From positions 62,001 to 126,000 of the forward strand of contig JAVYOO010000003.1 of NCBI GenBank assembly GCA_038734275.1: a DNA stretch of 64,000 bases, read 5' to 3'. Under the pieces are notes generated by a model. That model saw only the letters and a program-made list of their open reading frames with translations, did no database searches and was not told where the DNA came from. Source of the DNA: Archaeoglobaceae archaeon (GTDB lineage Archaea; Halobacteriota; Archaeoglobi; Archaeoglobales; Archaeoglobaceae). Numbering within the stretch: position 1 is the first letter of the stretch; every line of letters begins with the position of its first letter. Of this stretch, positions 43,647 to 52,409 are shown in pieces. The position numbers were made by a program, and so were the translations under genes.

Positions 43647-44519
43647 GTGTTGGATGTCCTGTCTCTCATATTGGCATATACTTTCGTAAACGGATCCATG
43701 TATTTGGGGATGGCGCTGGGATTTACAATAACTACAGGAGTTCTCAGAGTATTCAACTTGGCATACGGAGCGATTTTTCTAATCGCAGTCTACGGGACAT
43801 GGATGTTTTGGAACGACATCGGTCTTGGGCTATTGGAATCTATCTTGTTGTCCATAGTTCTTGTGGCGGCCTTCACTTACGTTGTTTATAGAGCAGTAAT
43901 ACTGAAGTTTGCCGCACTTGAGGATTACATGCTTGCAGCACTCGTAGCGGTTTTTGTGATAGTTGAAGAACTCATTGGTTATGCTTATCCAGAAATCGTA
44001 GGGGTATATATACCAACGACGATTTACAATGAGCTTGTCCCATTCGGTGAGGCAAATGTTCCGGGGCAGTATGTAGTCACCGCTCTGGTATCGCTTGGTC
44101 TGCTGGCAATATACCTGATATTTTTCACAAAGACGAAGAATGGTTTCATCATGAGAGCCATAAGTCAGGACATGTTTGCTTCGAAGCTCGTTGGAGTAAA
44201 CTTTAACAGGACTTTTGCACTAGCAATGGTAATCGCTTCCATACCTCCAGCGATCGTAATGCTGCTAATCTCCCCAATATGGGCACTGAATCCATACATT
44301 GGGTGGACAGTTTTCACAATAGCAATACTCGTTGCGGTTCTTGGTGGGCTTGGAAACCTTAAGGGAAGCATTATGGCAGCTTACATCATAGGTTTCATCC
44401 AGGCTATAGTGGGCTTCTTGCTGGATCCAAGGTTAATGCTTCTGGTTGCGTTGGTTGTGGTTATGATTGTGCTGGTCATTCGTCCGAAGGGATTGGCAAG
44501 AGCAGAAACTATATGGTGA
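43647..44519 (+). CDS. Liv-type ABC transporter permease (LivH)
   Basis: A 290-residue inner-membrane permease with about eight hydrophobic segments. 'FVNGSMYLGMALGFTITTGVLRVFNLAYGAIFLIAVYG' and 'AVLGGLGNLKGSIMAAYIIGFIQAI' match LivH of branched-chain amino acid/amide-type transporters (HAAT). I chose the GTG at 43647, which is 9 bases after GGAGG; the GTG at 43638 would directly abut it. The substrate is probably not a branched-chain amino acid here because the operon includes CoA-transferases. Confidence 0.88.
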   Translation: MLDVLSLILAYTFVNGSMYLGMALGFTITTGVLRVFNLAYGAIFLIAVYGTWMFWNDIGLGLLESILLSIVLVAAFTYVVYRAVILKFAALEDYMLAALVAVFVIVEELIGYAYPEIVGVYIPTTIYNELVPFGEANVPGQYVVTALVSLGLLAIYLIFFTKTKNGFIMRAISQDMFASKLVGVNFNRTFALAMVIASIPPAIVMLLISPIWALNPYIGWTVFTIAILVAVLGGLGNLKGSIMAAYIIGFIQAIVGFLLDPRLMLLVALVVVMIVLVIRPKGLARAETIW

Positions 44520-44525
44520 TGCGTA

Positions 44526-45599
44526 ATGGTAAAGTTTGAGGCGAGAAGGGGTAGAATAATTATTCATACATTTGGAAGAAAATACGAATGGACAGTAGAA
44601 CCCAGATACTGGAGAAACCCGATAATAGGGCTAATTATATGGCTTTCTATACCCTTTATCATTTACGTGCTGGCAACAGAGGTTTTTAACTACCAGCCAA
44701 TTGCTCTGCTATCGACTTTAATCTTTGCAAACCTGTTGATCATGATGGCCGTGCCGTTTAATCTTCAAACCATTGGCACTGGCCGTCTAAGCTTTGGCCC
44801 GCACTTCTTCTTGGCGGTGGGTGGTTATACTGCGGCACTTTTGAGCAGAGATTATGGACTCAGCCCAGCATTGACATTTCCAGCTGCATTCTTTTTGGGT
44901 GCATTGATCGCCTTGGCGATAAGCCCAATAACGATAATTTCGAGGGGAGTTTACTACGTCCTGATAACATTGCTCTTACCATTCATCTTGGCGGAGATTA
45001 CTTACTGGCGTTCCGACATTTTCGGTGCTGAAACGGGAATTCCAAACGTTGGACTCATGTTTCCGACAACGGGCAACGTTACTCTCGATGTTATGATCTT
45101 TGTTTACATTTCGCTTGCAATCGCCTTGGCCTTGGTGTTCTTTGTGGATAGAACCCTCAGATCGAGATACGGCTTCATGATGGGTGTTATAAACGAGGAC
45201 GAGGACGTTGCCAGATCATACGGAATAAACGTCAATCAAATAAAAATCATAATATTTACACTTACAAGTGGAGCGATGGCGATTTCAGGATGGTTTTTGG
45301 CCCATTATCAGGGTTCGTTCACAGGAGCAGCATGGCTAACTCCGTCTTTTCTTATCATGGTGCTTCTGACCGCAACGCTGGCGGGCAAGGGTGCAATTTA
45401 TGGAGTTGTTATTAGCGCATACATAGTTGCAACTCTAAGAGAAGTGACGAGAGTGACTTTTGGCGAGCTATCAGTCGTGGCCCTGTTCTTAATTCTGCTA
45501 CTGCTACTTTACTTCCTTAGAGAGGGATTCTGGGGTCTTTACAGAAAGAGAAGGTATAGAGAATACGAGCCAAGCATTAGGGTTAGGAGGCAGGTCTGA
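44526..45599 (+). CDS. Liv-type ABC transporter permease (LivM)
   Basis: A 357-residue permease of the LivM type: about ten hydrophobic segments, 'MMAVPFNLQTIGTGRLSFGPHFFLAVGGYTAALL' near residue 80, 'RSRYGFMMGVINEDEDVARSYGINV' near residue 222 and 'LLTATLAGKGAIYGVVISAYIVATLRE' near residue 280. The N-terminus carries an extra hydrophilic 30 residues. It starts 6 bases after livH; GGTGA precedes the ATG. Confidence 0.9.
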   Translation: MVKFEARRGRIIIHTFGRKYEWTVEPRYWRNPIIGLIIWLSIPFIIYVLATEVFNYQPIALLSTLIFANLLIMMAVPFNLQTIGTGRLSFGPHFFLAVGGYTAALLSRDYGLSPALTFPAAFFLGALIALAISPITIISRGVYYVLITLLLPFILAEITYWRSDIFGAETGIPNVGLMFPTTGNVTLDVMIFVYISLAIALALVFFVDRTLRSRYGFMMGVINEDEDVARSYGINVNQIKIIIFTLTSGAMAISGWFLAHYQGSFTGAAWLTPSFLIMVLLTATLAGKGAIYGVVISAYIVATLREVTRVTFGELSVVALFLILLLLLYFLREGFWGLYRKRRYREYEPSIRVRRQV

Positions 45600-45608
45600 G
45601 GTGGTCAA

Positions 45609-46337
45609 ATGCTTAGGGTGTCAAATTTAACAAAGAGGTTTGGAGGAATTATCGCAGTAAACGATGTGAGTTTTAAAATCGAAAAAGGAGAAATAGTTGG
45701 ACTCATAGGGCCAAACGGGGCAGGAAAGAGCACATTGGTTAATCTTATTTCTGGATTTTATTCCCCGGATAGCGGAAAAATCGAATTCAACGGGTTAGAC
45801 ATAACAAAGAAGAAGATGCACGAGAGAGCAAAACTGGGAATAGCAAGAACGTTCCAGAATCCGAGATTGATTCCAAACATGACCGCTCACATGAACGTTC
45901 TTTACGCAATCCTCGGGAGCAAAGAGGGTAAAAAGCTCACGATGACTGAAGCGGGAGCTGAAGCAATCTATTATCTTGATCTTTTTGGATTGCTGAAGAA
46001 AAGAGACGTTTTAGCTGCGGACTTAGCAATTTACGAGCTGAGACTACTCGAGCTTGCGAGAGCTCTTGCTTTAAAACCAAAACTTTTGCTTATAGATGAG
46101 GCAATGGCAGGATTAAACCCTGCGGAGGCTGAGAGCGTTTCGAAGCTCATAAACAGAATAAGAAACGAATTTGATCTTACGATTATATGGATCGAGCACG
46201 TGCTCAAAGTCTTAATGAGATCCGCGGAAAGAGTTCTTGTGATGCACTATGGAAAGCTCATAGCTGATGGAAAGCCGGAAGAAGTTGTTAGAAAGCCTGA
46301 GGTTATTGAGGCTTATATAGGAGAGGAAGAAGTATGA
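45609..46337 (+). CDS. Liv-type ABC transporter ATP-binding protein (LivG)
   Basis: A 242-residue ATPase. Walker A 'GPNGAGKSTLVNLISG' near residue 37, the LivG-specific 'GIARTFQNPRLIP' (Q-loop) near residue 90, and Walker B 'LLLIDEAMAGLNPAE' near residue 163. The signature loop reads 'LAADLAIYELRLLELARALA' instead of LSGGQ, so it is degenerate. That is odd, though LivG often has 'LPYGxQ'. It overlaps livF by an ATGA. Confidence 0.9.
   Translation: MLRVSNLTKRFGGIIAVNDVSFKIEKGEIVGLIGPNGAGKSTLVNLISGFYSPDSGKIEFNGLDITKKKMHERAKLGIARTFQNPRLIPNMTAHMNVLYAILGSKEGKKLTMTEAGAEAIYYLDLFGLLKKRDVLAADLAIYELRLLELARALALKPKLLLIDEAMAGLNPAEAESVSKLINRIRNEFDLTIIWIEHVLKVLMRSAERVLVMHYGKLIADGKPEEVVRKPEVIEAYIGEEEV
45688..45733 (+). 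repeat. 46-base identity shared with livF, copy 1
   Basis: The Walker A coding region from GAGAAATAGTTGG to AAGAGCAC is identical at 46413-46458 in livF, including third codon positions, although the flanking sequences are not. Confidence 0.85.
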
Positions 46338-47041
46338 TGAGCGTTGAAGACCTACAGGTTTGGTATGGAAAAATACTGGCTGTGGATGGAATATCGATCA
46401 AAGTTGAAAAAAGAGAAATAGTTGGACTCATAGGGCCAAACGGGGCAGGAAAGAGCACGATAATGAATTCTATAATTGGCGCTGTAAGGCCAAAAAAGGG
46501 AAAGATAACACTGAATGGGGAGAATATAATGAATTTACCTACCTACGAAATTATAAAAAAGGGTGTTACTATAGCACCTGAAGGTAGAAAGCTCTTTCCG
46601 TATCTTACGGTTGAAGAGAATCTGTTGATGGGAGCAATAAATGGTGAAGCTTGGAAGAAAAGAAAGAGTTCTTTGGAATTTATATATTCAAAATTCCCAA
46701 GATTAAAGGAAAGAAGAATGCAAATGGCTGGAACACTAAGTGGTGGGGAGCAGCAGATGCTCACGATAGCCAGAGCTTTGATGTCATCTCCAAAACTCCT
46801 ATTAATCGATGAACCAAGTTTAGGTTTGGCTCCAAAGATTTCTATGGAAGTATATAGGCTTATAAAGTCTCTTAGAGACGAAAACAAGATAACAATACTT
46901 CTTTCAGATCAAAATGCGAGGAGAGTTCTCCAGATAAGCGATCGTGCTTATATCATAGAGAACGGAAAAATAAGGATGGAAGGGGCAAGTGAGGAGTTGG
47001 CAAAGAATGAGGAAGTTAGGAGGGTGTATTTGGGCCTATGA
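46334..47041 (+). CDS. Liv-type ABC transporter ATP-binding protein (LivF)
   Basis: A 235-residue ATPase: Walker A 'GPNGAGKSTIMNSIIG' near residue 36, 'APEGRKLFPYLTVEENLLMG' near residue 85, signature 'TLSGGEQQMLTIARALM' near residue 137 and Walker B 'LLLIDEPSLGLAP' near residue 158. It has the canonical signature loop that LivG lacks. It overlaps the CoA-transferase gene by an ATGA, so transporter and transferases are one operon. Confidence 0.93.
   Translation: MMSVEDLQVWYGKILAVDGISIKVEKREIVGLIGPNGAGKSTIMNSIIGAVRPKKGKITLNGENIMNLPTYEIIKKGVTIAPEGRKLFPYLTVEENLLMGAINGEAWKKRKSSLEFIYSKFPRLKERRMQMAGTLSGGEQQMLTIARALMSSPKLLLIDEPSLGLAPKISMEVYRLIKSLRDENKITILLSDQNARRVLQISDRAYIIENGKIRMEGASEELAKNEEVRRVYLGL
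46413..46458 (+). repeat. 46-base identity shared with livG, copy 2
   Basis: Partner of the block at 45688-45733. It covers the Walker A codons. Confidence 0.85.
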
Positions 47042-48354
47042 GGGACTATTTCAGTTATGTGGAATCTTTATTTAGGGAAGGAGAGAAAAGAGAACCACCT
47101 CTTAAGGGACTTAAAGTTGTTGAGCTTACGCACTTCGTCTTTGGACCTAACGTAGGCAGAATTTTAGCCCAGTTCGGCGCAGAAGTAGTTAAAATAGAGA
47201 CACCAGGGGAAGGAGAACGTTACAGGCTTGCAGCAGTATTTGGAAGATACTACAACAGAACAAATCTGGTTTATGGAATCCAGAATGCGAACAAGTATTT
47301 CATAGCTGCAGATGCGAGAAATCCAAAGGCGAGGCAAATAATCTTTGAGCTTGCAAAAAGGGCAGATGTTTTTGTAGAGAACTTTAGAGCAGGTCTGGCA
47401 GACTTAATGGGTGTTGGGTATGGACAGATAAGTAAAGTGAACCCAAGAATTATCTATGTAAGCTGTTCCGGTTTTGGACAATTTGGACCATTGAGCAGGT
47501 CACCGAGTTTTGATGTTGCAGCGCAGGGAGTCGCTTCCTTAGCTGTGAAAACCGGCTGGGAAGACGTAGACGAGTTTTACAAACTGCCGGACTACTTTGG
47601 GGATTATCTTCCATCGATGATGGTCGTTTTTGCAGTGCTCAATGCCCTTTACTACAGAGAGAAGACTGGCAAAGGACAGTATATCGATGTATCGCAAACA
47701 GAGAGTCTACTCAGATTTATGTATGACATATCCTACTATAGCCTCACTGGTGAAGAAATCGGCAAAACTGGGAATATAGACCCATGTGCTAGTCCATCCG
47801 GGATCTTTAAAACTCTGGATGAGAAATTCGTTGCCATAGCAATAATGACCGATGAACAGTTTAAGGCGCTTTCCTCAGTAGTTGAGGGATTAAAGGGTGA
47901 GAATCGATTGAGAAAAGAAAAGATCAGGGAGCTTAATCAAATCCTTGAAGAATGGGTTTCAAAGCACAAATTGGATGAAATAATTGAACTCTCCAAGAAA
48001 CTTGGCTTTCCGGCTTCACCAGTGTTGGGGGATGTAGAAGTTTACAGAGATCCTTGGAGATGGGAAAGAAAGAGTATAGTAAAGCTTTTGGACCGTCTAT
48101 ATGGCGAAATCCCAGTTCCAGGACCTTTTGTAGCGATGAGTGCGACTCCAGGAGAGATCAAGTGGCTTGCAAGACCGGTTGGCTACCATAACAGGCTTGT
48201 GCTAAAGAAATGGCTTGGTATGAGCGATGAAGAAATAAAGAAGCTCGAAGAGGAGGGAGTGATAGGCTACTGGGATGAAATGCCTGGCTGTGCTCCCCCG
48301 CCGATATGGGATGCGGAAAAAGACCCGGTGTTCAGAGGTGAGAGAGATGAGTAG
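47038..48354 (+). CDS. CaiB/BaiF-family (class III) CoA-transferase, first subunit
   Basis: A 438-residue class III CoA-transferase. 'LKVVELTHFVFGPNVGRILAQFGAEVVKIETPGEGE' near residue 25, 'NPRIIYVSCSGFGQFGPLSRSPSFDVAAQGVASL' near residue 140 with the catalytic-type Asp in PSFD, and 'GKGQYIDVSQTESLLRF' near residue 215. Such enzymes move CoA between acids such as carnitine, oxalate, succinate and aromatic acids. It immediately follows livF and is followed by a paralogous partner, probably a heteromeric enzyme. Confidence 0.92.
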   Translation: MRDYFSYVESLFREGEKREPPLKGLKVVELTHFVFGPNVGRILAQFGAEVVKIETPGEGERYRLAAVFGRYYNRTNLVYGIQNANKYFIAADARNPKARQIIFELAKRADVFVENFRAGLADLMGVGYGQISKVNPRIIYVSCSGFGQFGPLSRSPSFDVAAQGVASLAVKTGWEDVDEFYKLPDYFGDYLPSMMVVFAVLNALYYREKTGKGQYIDVSQTESLLRFMYDISYYSLTGEEIGKTGNIDPCASPSGIFKTLDEKFVAIAIMTDEQFKALSSVVEGLKGENRLRKEKIRELNQILEEWVSKHKLDEIIELSKKLGFPASPVLGDVEVYRDPWRWERKSIVKLLDRLYGEIPVPGPFVAMSATPGEIKWLARPVGYHNRLVLKKWLGMSDEEIKKLEEEGVIGYWDEMPGCAPPPIWDAEKDPVFRGERDE

Positions 48355-49552
48355 AGATGAAACTTTAATGAAGTTATTTGCTGAAGACAATAAACCGTTT
48401 GCTTTAGAGGACATAAAAGTTGCAGAAATCGCCGGAGAAAATTTTGCAGGAGCAATAGCTGGCTCATTGCTTGCTGAATTTGGAGCAAAGGTTATCAGAG
48501 TGGATTTTAATGATGATCCAAAGAAGATAAGCCCATATGGAGTAGAAGTAAATGGGTGTGGGATTCCACTGCTTGTGGAAAGCAGAAATAAGGAGTTTGT
48601 CAAATTCAATGAAAAAGTGAAAGAACAGATCATGTCCTGCGACATTGTGATCGATGGAATGAAGCCAGGATATCTGGATTCTATTGGCATTGGTTACAGA
48701 CAGATTTCTGAAAAAAATCCGGGCGTTATATACGTTGCGGTTTCTCCCTATGGGCATTTTACTCAAAAAGCAAGGGAATTTGCTAATGTTCCCGATTCAG
48801 ATTTAACTGCTCAGGCTTATAACGGATACCCAAGTCTAATAGGAAATCCCTACCTTACTGGGAAATATTCCTACCCATTGAGAGCCGGGATATGGGCAGC
48901 TTGGGCGATGGCAGGAGTTAATGCAGCAATTGGGGCCATGCTTGCTTTAATTGAAAGGAAAAAGAGTGGAAAAGGGCAATTCGTTGACGTTGCCACTCAT
49001 GATGCACTCGCAGTAGTCCACGCGTTTCCGACGATAGTAGGCTTCTTGTTTGATAAATCGAGAACGAGATACGGGACTCTGGATTACATCCTGTATCCCT
49101 TTGGGTATTATAAAGCAAAGGATGGCTACATAGCACTGGCAACCCCCACGGATCCTGACTTTAGAGCATTGCTAAAGATTATCAAGAGGTGGGATTTGGA
49201 GCCGGACTGGAGATATTCCCTTGATAGAATTTCGGATGATCCTGTTAAGATCAAAACACTGGATGAGGAGCTTAACAAGGAATTACAGAAGTATACTGTT
49301 AAAGAACTGGTGGCAAAAGCGAGAAAGAAATCAAGGAGTAAGCTCATAGGGAGATTTCTTGGAGCCCCTGTCATAGTAAAGCTAAACAGATTGCAGGAAG
49401 TCCTCAAGGATCAGCACTGGAAGATCAGAAATACATTTATCTCTTTCAGCCCTAATGGAAAAGAGATTCTGGTTCCAAATACTGCAATAAAGATGTCCGA
49501 AACACCACCGCGAATCGTGAAGATTTTGGGCAAAGAAGTGAAGAAGTCCTAA
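48347..49552 (+). CDS. CaiB/BaiF-family (class III) CoA-transferase, second subunit
   Basis: A 401-residue paralogue: 'IKVAEIAGENFAGAIAGSLLAEFGAKVIRVD' near residue 22, 'NPGVIYVAVSPYGHF' near residue 125, the 'DSDLTAQAYNGYPSL' segment with the candidate catalytic Asp near residue 148, and 'KGQFVDVATHDALAVVHA' near 210. The ATG at 48347 follows GAGGTGAG by 5 bases. It overlaps the first subunit by 8 bases. Pairs of such genes encode heterodimers in aromatic (for example benzylsuccinate or phenyllactate) pathways, which is a hint only. Confidence 0.9.
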   Translation: MSRDETLMKLFAEDNKPFALEDIKVAEIAGENFAGAIAGSLLAEFGAKVIRVDFNDDPKKISPYGVEVNGCGIPLLVESRNKEFVKFNEKVKEQIMSCDIVIDGMKPGYLDSIGIGYRQISEKNPGVIYVAVSPYGHFTQKAREFANVPDSDLTAQAYNGYPSLIGNPYLTGKYSYPLRAGIWAAWAMAGVNAAIGAMLALIERKKSGKGQFVDVATHDALAVVHAFPTIVGFLFDKSRTRYGTLDYILYPFGYYKAKDGYIALATPTDPDFRALLKIIKRWDLEPDWRYSLDRISDDPVKIKTLDEELNKELQKYTVKELVAKARKKSRSKLIGRFLGAPVIVKLNRLQEVLKDQHWKIRNTFISFSPNGKEILVPNTAIKMSETPPRIVKILGKEVKKS

Positions 49553-49612
49553 TTTTTCAATTTTATTTGATTTTATAGCAAAAAGTTTTTAATTCTTAAA
49601 GAGATTTGAGTT

Positions 49613-50257
49613 ATGAAAGCCTTTGCTTCCTGGAGTGGTGGTAAGGATAGCTGTCTGGCTCTCTATAAAGCTCTGCAGAGCGGAGCTGAGGTTAAGCTAC
49701 TGTTGAACACGATAACAGAAGATGGCTTGTATTCCCGCTCACACGGAATTCGTGCGGAAGTCCTGAAAAAGCAGGCTGAGGCTATTGGAATTGATATAAT
49801 GCAAATAAAAACATCTTGGGGGGACTACGAGAAGAATTACAAGGAAGCTTTGCTGAGACTAAAATCAGAGGGTTTTACTCATGGTGTCTTTGGAGACATA
49901 GATCTCGAGGTGCACAGGGAATGGATCGAAAAGGTTTGTAGATCGGTTGGAATAGCAGTTCTTCTACCTCTTTGGAAGATGGAAAGAGAAGAGATCGTTA
50001 GAGAATTTATAAATGCGGGATTTCGTGCGGTTGTTTGCTCAGTAAAGGAGAGCATTTTGGGGAAGGAATGGCTTGGGAAAGAGATCGATGAGAGTTTTAT
50101 TGAGGAAATGAAGAAAAGATCAGTAGATGTTTGTGGGGAGAATGGTGAGTTCCATACATTCGTTTACGATGGTCCACTGTTTAAAAAACCACTTAAATTA
50201 AAGTTCGGGGAGATAAGGCAAAGAAAAGGATACAATTTTATCGAGATTGAGGTTTAG
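49613..50257 (+). CDS. dph6: Diphthine--ammonia ligase (Dph6)
   Basis: A 214-residue PP-loop ATPase. 'SWSGGKDSCLALYKAL' at residue 6 is the ATP pyrophosphatase loop; 'EDGLYSRSHGIRAEVLKKQAEAIGI', 'GVFGDIDLEVHREWIEKVC' and 'DVCGENGEFHTFVYDGPLF' are diagnostic for the MJ0570-type diphthamide amidase that completes diphthamide on aEF2. A TTTTTAATTC box is 25-30 bases before the ATG. Confidence 0.92.
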   Translation: MKAFASWSGGKDSCLALYKALQSGAEVKLLLNTITEDGLYSRSHGIRAEVLKKQAEAIGIDIMQIKTSWGDYEKNYKEALLRLKSEGFTHGVFGDIDLEVHREWIEKVCRSVGIAVLLPLWKMEREEIVREFINAGFRAVVCSVKESILGKEWLGKEIDESFIEEMKKRSVDVCGENGEFHTFVYDGPLFKKPLKLKFGEIRQRKGYNFIEIEV

Positions 50258-50415
50258 AATCTTTTTGGCTTTCAATTTTTGCTTTTTCTCATACCTTGCC
50301 TATAAAGAAGTGTTGAAAAAGCTCTTCAGAAGTTCCAAAGATTAAATTAGGGCTTAAAGGATGGAATGCGAAATAAGCCACCAAAAATTTTTAATCAGCC
50401 TTGCGAAGGGGAAGC

Positions 50416-51360
50416 ATGAATTTCGATCCAAACTTATACATCGAAGCGAATATAAAGTCAATAAGGAAAATTCTGAGCCCTGAAGAAAGCGGTAAAGTTT
50501 TGGCAGCTTGCTCGGGCGGGGTTGACAGCACTGTGTCAGCTGTGCTCGTTGCAAGAGCTCTTGGAAAACCAATAAAGGCGGTTTTCATCGATGACGGGCT
50601 AAGAAGGAAAGGTGAGCCAGAAAGCGTGGTTAAAATACTCAAAGAACTTGGGCTTGATGCTTTCATCTATGACGCAAAAAAAGAAGTTCTTGGAGCTTTA
50701 AAAGGCAAAGTTGATCCTGAAGAGAAGAGAAAAGCATTCAGAGAGGCTTTTTACACAGTTCTCGGCAAGCTTGTGAGAGAAATGAACGCAAAATATCTTG
50801 TGCAAGGCACGATTGCTGCGGACATCGTTGAAACAGTCGGAGGTGTTAAGACACAGCACAACGTGCTTGAGCAACTCGGAATTGACACTTCGAAGTATGG
50901 CTTCAAAGTGATTGAGCCGATCAAGGATCTTTATAAGCCACAGGTAAGAGAAGTGGCAAGAAAGCTCGGAATTCCAAAGGAGATCTCGGAAAGGAGAGCA
51001 TTTCCCGGGCCAGGATTGGCTATAAGGATCGTTGGAGAAGTAACTTGGGAAAAGCTCGAGATCTTAAGAAATGCAACGCAGATCGTTGAGGAAGAAACAA
51101 ATGATCTCGAGTCTTTCCAGAACTTTGCGGTTCTGCTGGATCTGAAGGCAACTGGAGTAAAGGATGGAAAGAGAATTTACGGCTACATTCTCGTTGTTAG
51201 AGTTGTAGCTTCCGAAGATGCGATGACCGCAAAATTCGTGGAAATTCCCTATGAAAGGCTAAGAAAGATCTCACAAAGGATTACCGCAGAAGTTCCCGAG
51301 ATCACGAGAGTTCTTTACGATGTGACCGACAAACCTCCCGCTACGATCGAATTCGAGTAA
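50416..51360 (+). CDS. guaAB: GMP synthase (glutamine-hydrolysing) subunit B
   Basis: A 314-residue ATP-pyrophosphatase/synthetase subunit of the split archaeal GMP synthase. 'ACSGGVDSTVSAVLVARALG' PP-loop near residue 33, 'VFIDDGLRRKGE', 'LVQGTIAADIVETVGG' near residue 135 and the C-terminal 'RVVASEDAMTAKFVEIPYE' and 'DVTDKPPATIEFE' dimerisation segments. The glutaminase subunit A is not in the window. The ATG at 50416 fits an AATTTTTAATC box; an in-frame TTG five codons earlier is less likely. Confidence 0.94.
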   Translation: MNFDPNLYIEANIKSIRKILSPEESGKVLAACSGGVDSTVSAVLVARALGKPIKAVFIDDGLRRKGEPESVVKILKELGLDAFIYDAKKEVLGALKGKVDPEEKRKAFREAFYTVLGKLVREMNAKYLVQGTIAADIVETVGGVKTQHNVLEQLGIDTSKYGFKVIEPIKDLYKPQVREVARKLGIPKEISERRAFPGPGLAIRIVGEVTWEKLEILRNATQIVEEETNDLESFQNFAVLLDLKATGVKDGKRIYGYILVVRVVASEDAMTAKFVEIPYERLRKISQRITAEVPEITRVLYDVTDKPPATIEFE

Positions 51361-51362
51361 AA

Positions 51363-51542
51363 ATGTATCTTGAGCTTTGGATCGACACCTCGAGAAAGGA
51401 GGAGATCATAGAAAAGCTTAAAGCAATTTGCGAGGAGGTTTGGGAGGTTTACTACAACTACGATCTGATCGTTAAAGTCGAAGACGAGTCAAAGGTAAAG
51501 ATCGACGGAGTTCTTAGCTACAGAAGACACTATAAATGCTAA
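51363..51542 (+). CDS. 59-residue protein, Lrp/AsnC ligand-domain-like
   Basis: A 59-residue protein starting 3 bases after guaAB. 'LELWIDTSRKEEIIEKLKAICEEVWEVYYNYDLIVKVEDESK' has the strand-helix-strand pattern of the Lrp/AsnC ligand-binding (RAM) fold, including the 'YDLIVKV' strand, but no DNA-binding part and only about half of a RAM. It ends 5 bases before the convergent DUF89 stop. A regulatory partner of nucleotide or amino acid metabolism is possible. Confidence 0.6.
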   Translation: MYLELWIDTSRKEEIIEKLKAICEEVWEVYYNYDLIVKVEDESKVKIDGVLSYRRHYKC

Positions 51543-51547
51543 ATATT

Positions 51548-52408
51548 TTATTCAACCACTTTTGCAACCATCTCGCCCCTTTTAACGCCCAGATCCTCGG
51601 CAATTGGCTCGCATTTGGCCATCAGCAAAAAGGCAATCGGCTTAAACTCCGCTTCGGAAAGGCATTCGTAGTTTGCCATACCCTTGGCTATTATAAGATC
51701 CGCTTCGCTGAGTCTTGAAAGAGTTTCTTCAGGAAGCTCTTCTACTATGATCCCTATGGCTCCTTTTCCGTTTGTCAGTATTTCGTCCGCAATTCTGTCA
51801 ATTCCCGCAATTTTGGCGTCTTCAAGCGTAGCATCATTCAAGATCGGCTTTCCTCTGACGACAACCGTAAGTTTTTTGCAGAATTTCTTTAGCTGTTTCA
51901 TTAGAATTCTGTCGAAGAAGATCTCGCCAGCGTTGTCTGTTAAATAAACCACATTGCCAGCAAGCCTTGGGATTTTATCAACGTCGTCTATGGCTAAAGG
52001 CTCATTCAATCTTTTTCTAAAATACTCTTCGAAATTTTCAGCAATTCTATGCCCAAGAACACCAAAGTCGAACTCGTTTCCAACTATAGCGGATTTCACA
52101 GCAACCCTGAAAGGGTCTTCTGACTCCATTACGATCCTTTCTGCTATTTCTGCAATCCTCGCTGAATTTTCGTTTGCTCTTTTTTTAAGCTCCAGATAGG
52201 GATCTTCGCTTCCGAGGATCTCGTAAATCCTTCTATGAATTTTTGTGGCTAAATGAGCATTTACCGGGCTATTGGGATATTCTTCATTCAGAATTTTCAA
52301 AGCCTCGCTGACGCACTTCGAGATCAACTTCTTGTCATCTGTTACAAGCTTCGCCTCATAGTAAACTCTGTTAAGAAGACACGAAGGGCAGATCGGATGG
52401 ATCTTCAT
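51548..52408 (-). CDS. DUF89-family (ARMT1-like) metal-dependent phosphatase
   Basis: A 286-residue DUF89 protein like A. fulgidus AF1104. An N-terminal 'CPSCLLNR' Cys pair, 'YLTDNAGEIFFDRILMKQL' near residue 148 with the Asp-Asn metal site, 'VVRGKPILNDATLEDA' and 'IAKGMANYECLSE' near residue 250. Relatives are metal-dependent phosphatases that remove damaged phosphometabolites. Starts directly downstream of the 64-residue helical gene, with one base between stop and start. Confidence 0.9.
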   Translation of the reverse strand: MKIHPICPSCLLNRVYYEAKLVTDDKKLISKCVSEALKILNEEYPNSPVNAHLATKIHRRIYEILGSEDPYLELKKRANENSARIAEIAERIVMESEDPFRVAVKSAIVGNEFDFGVLGHRIAENFEEYFRKRLNEPLAIDDVDKIPRLAGNVVYLTDNAGEIFFDRILMKQLKKFCKKLTVVVRGKPILNDATLEDAKIAGIDRIADEILTNGKGAIGIIVEELPEETLSRLSEADLIIAKGMANYECLSEAEFKPIAFLLMAKCEPIAEDLGVKRGEMVAKVVE

Positions 52409-52409
52409 T

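Noticed and set aside
48202-48690. A minus-strand 162-codon frame across the two CoA-transferase genes
   Set aside because: Opposite strand of two strongly conserved genes; Ser/Phe-rich shadow composition.
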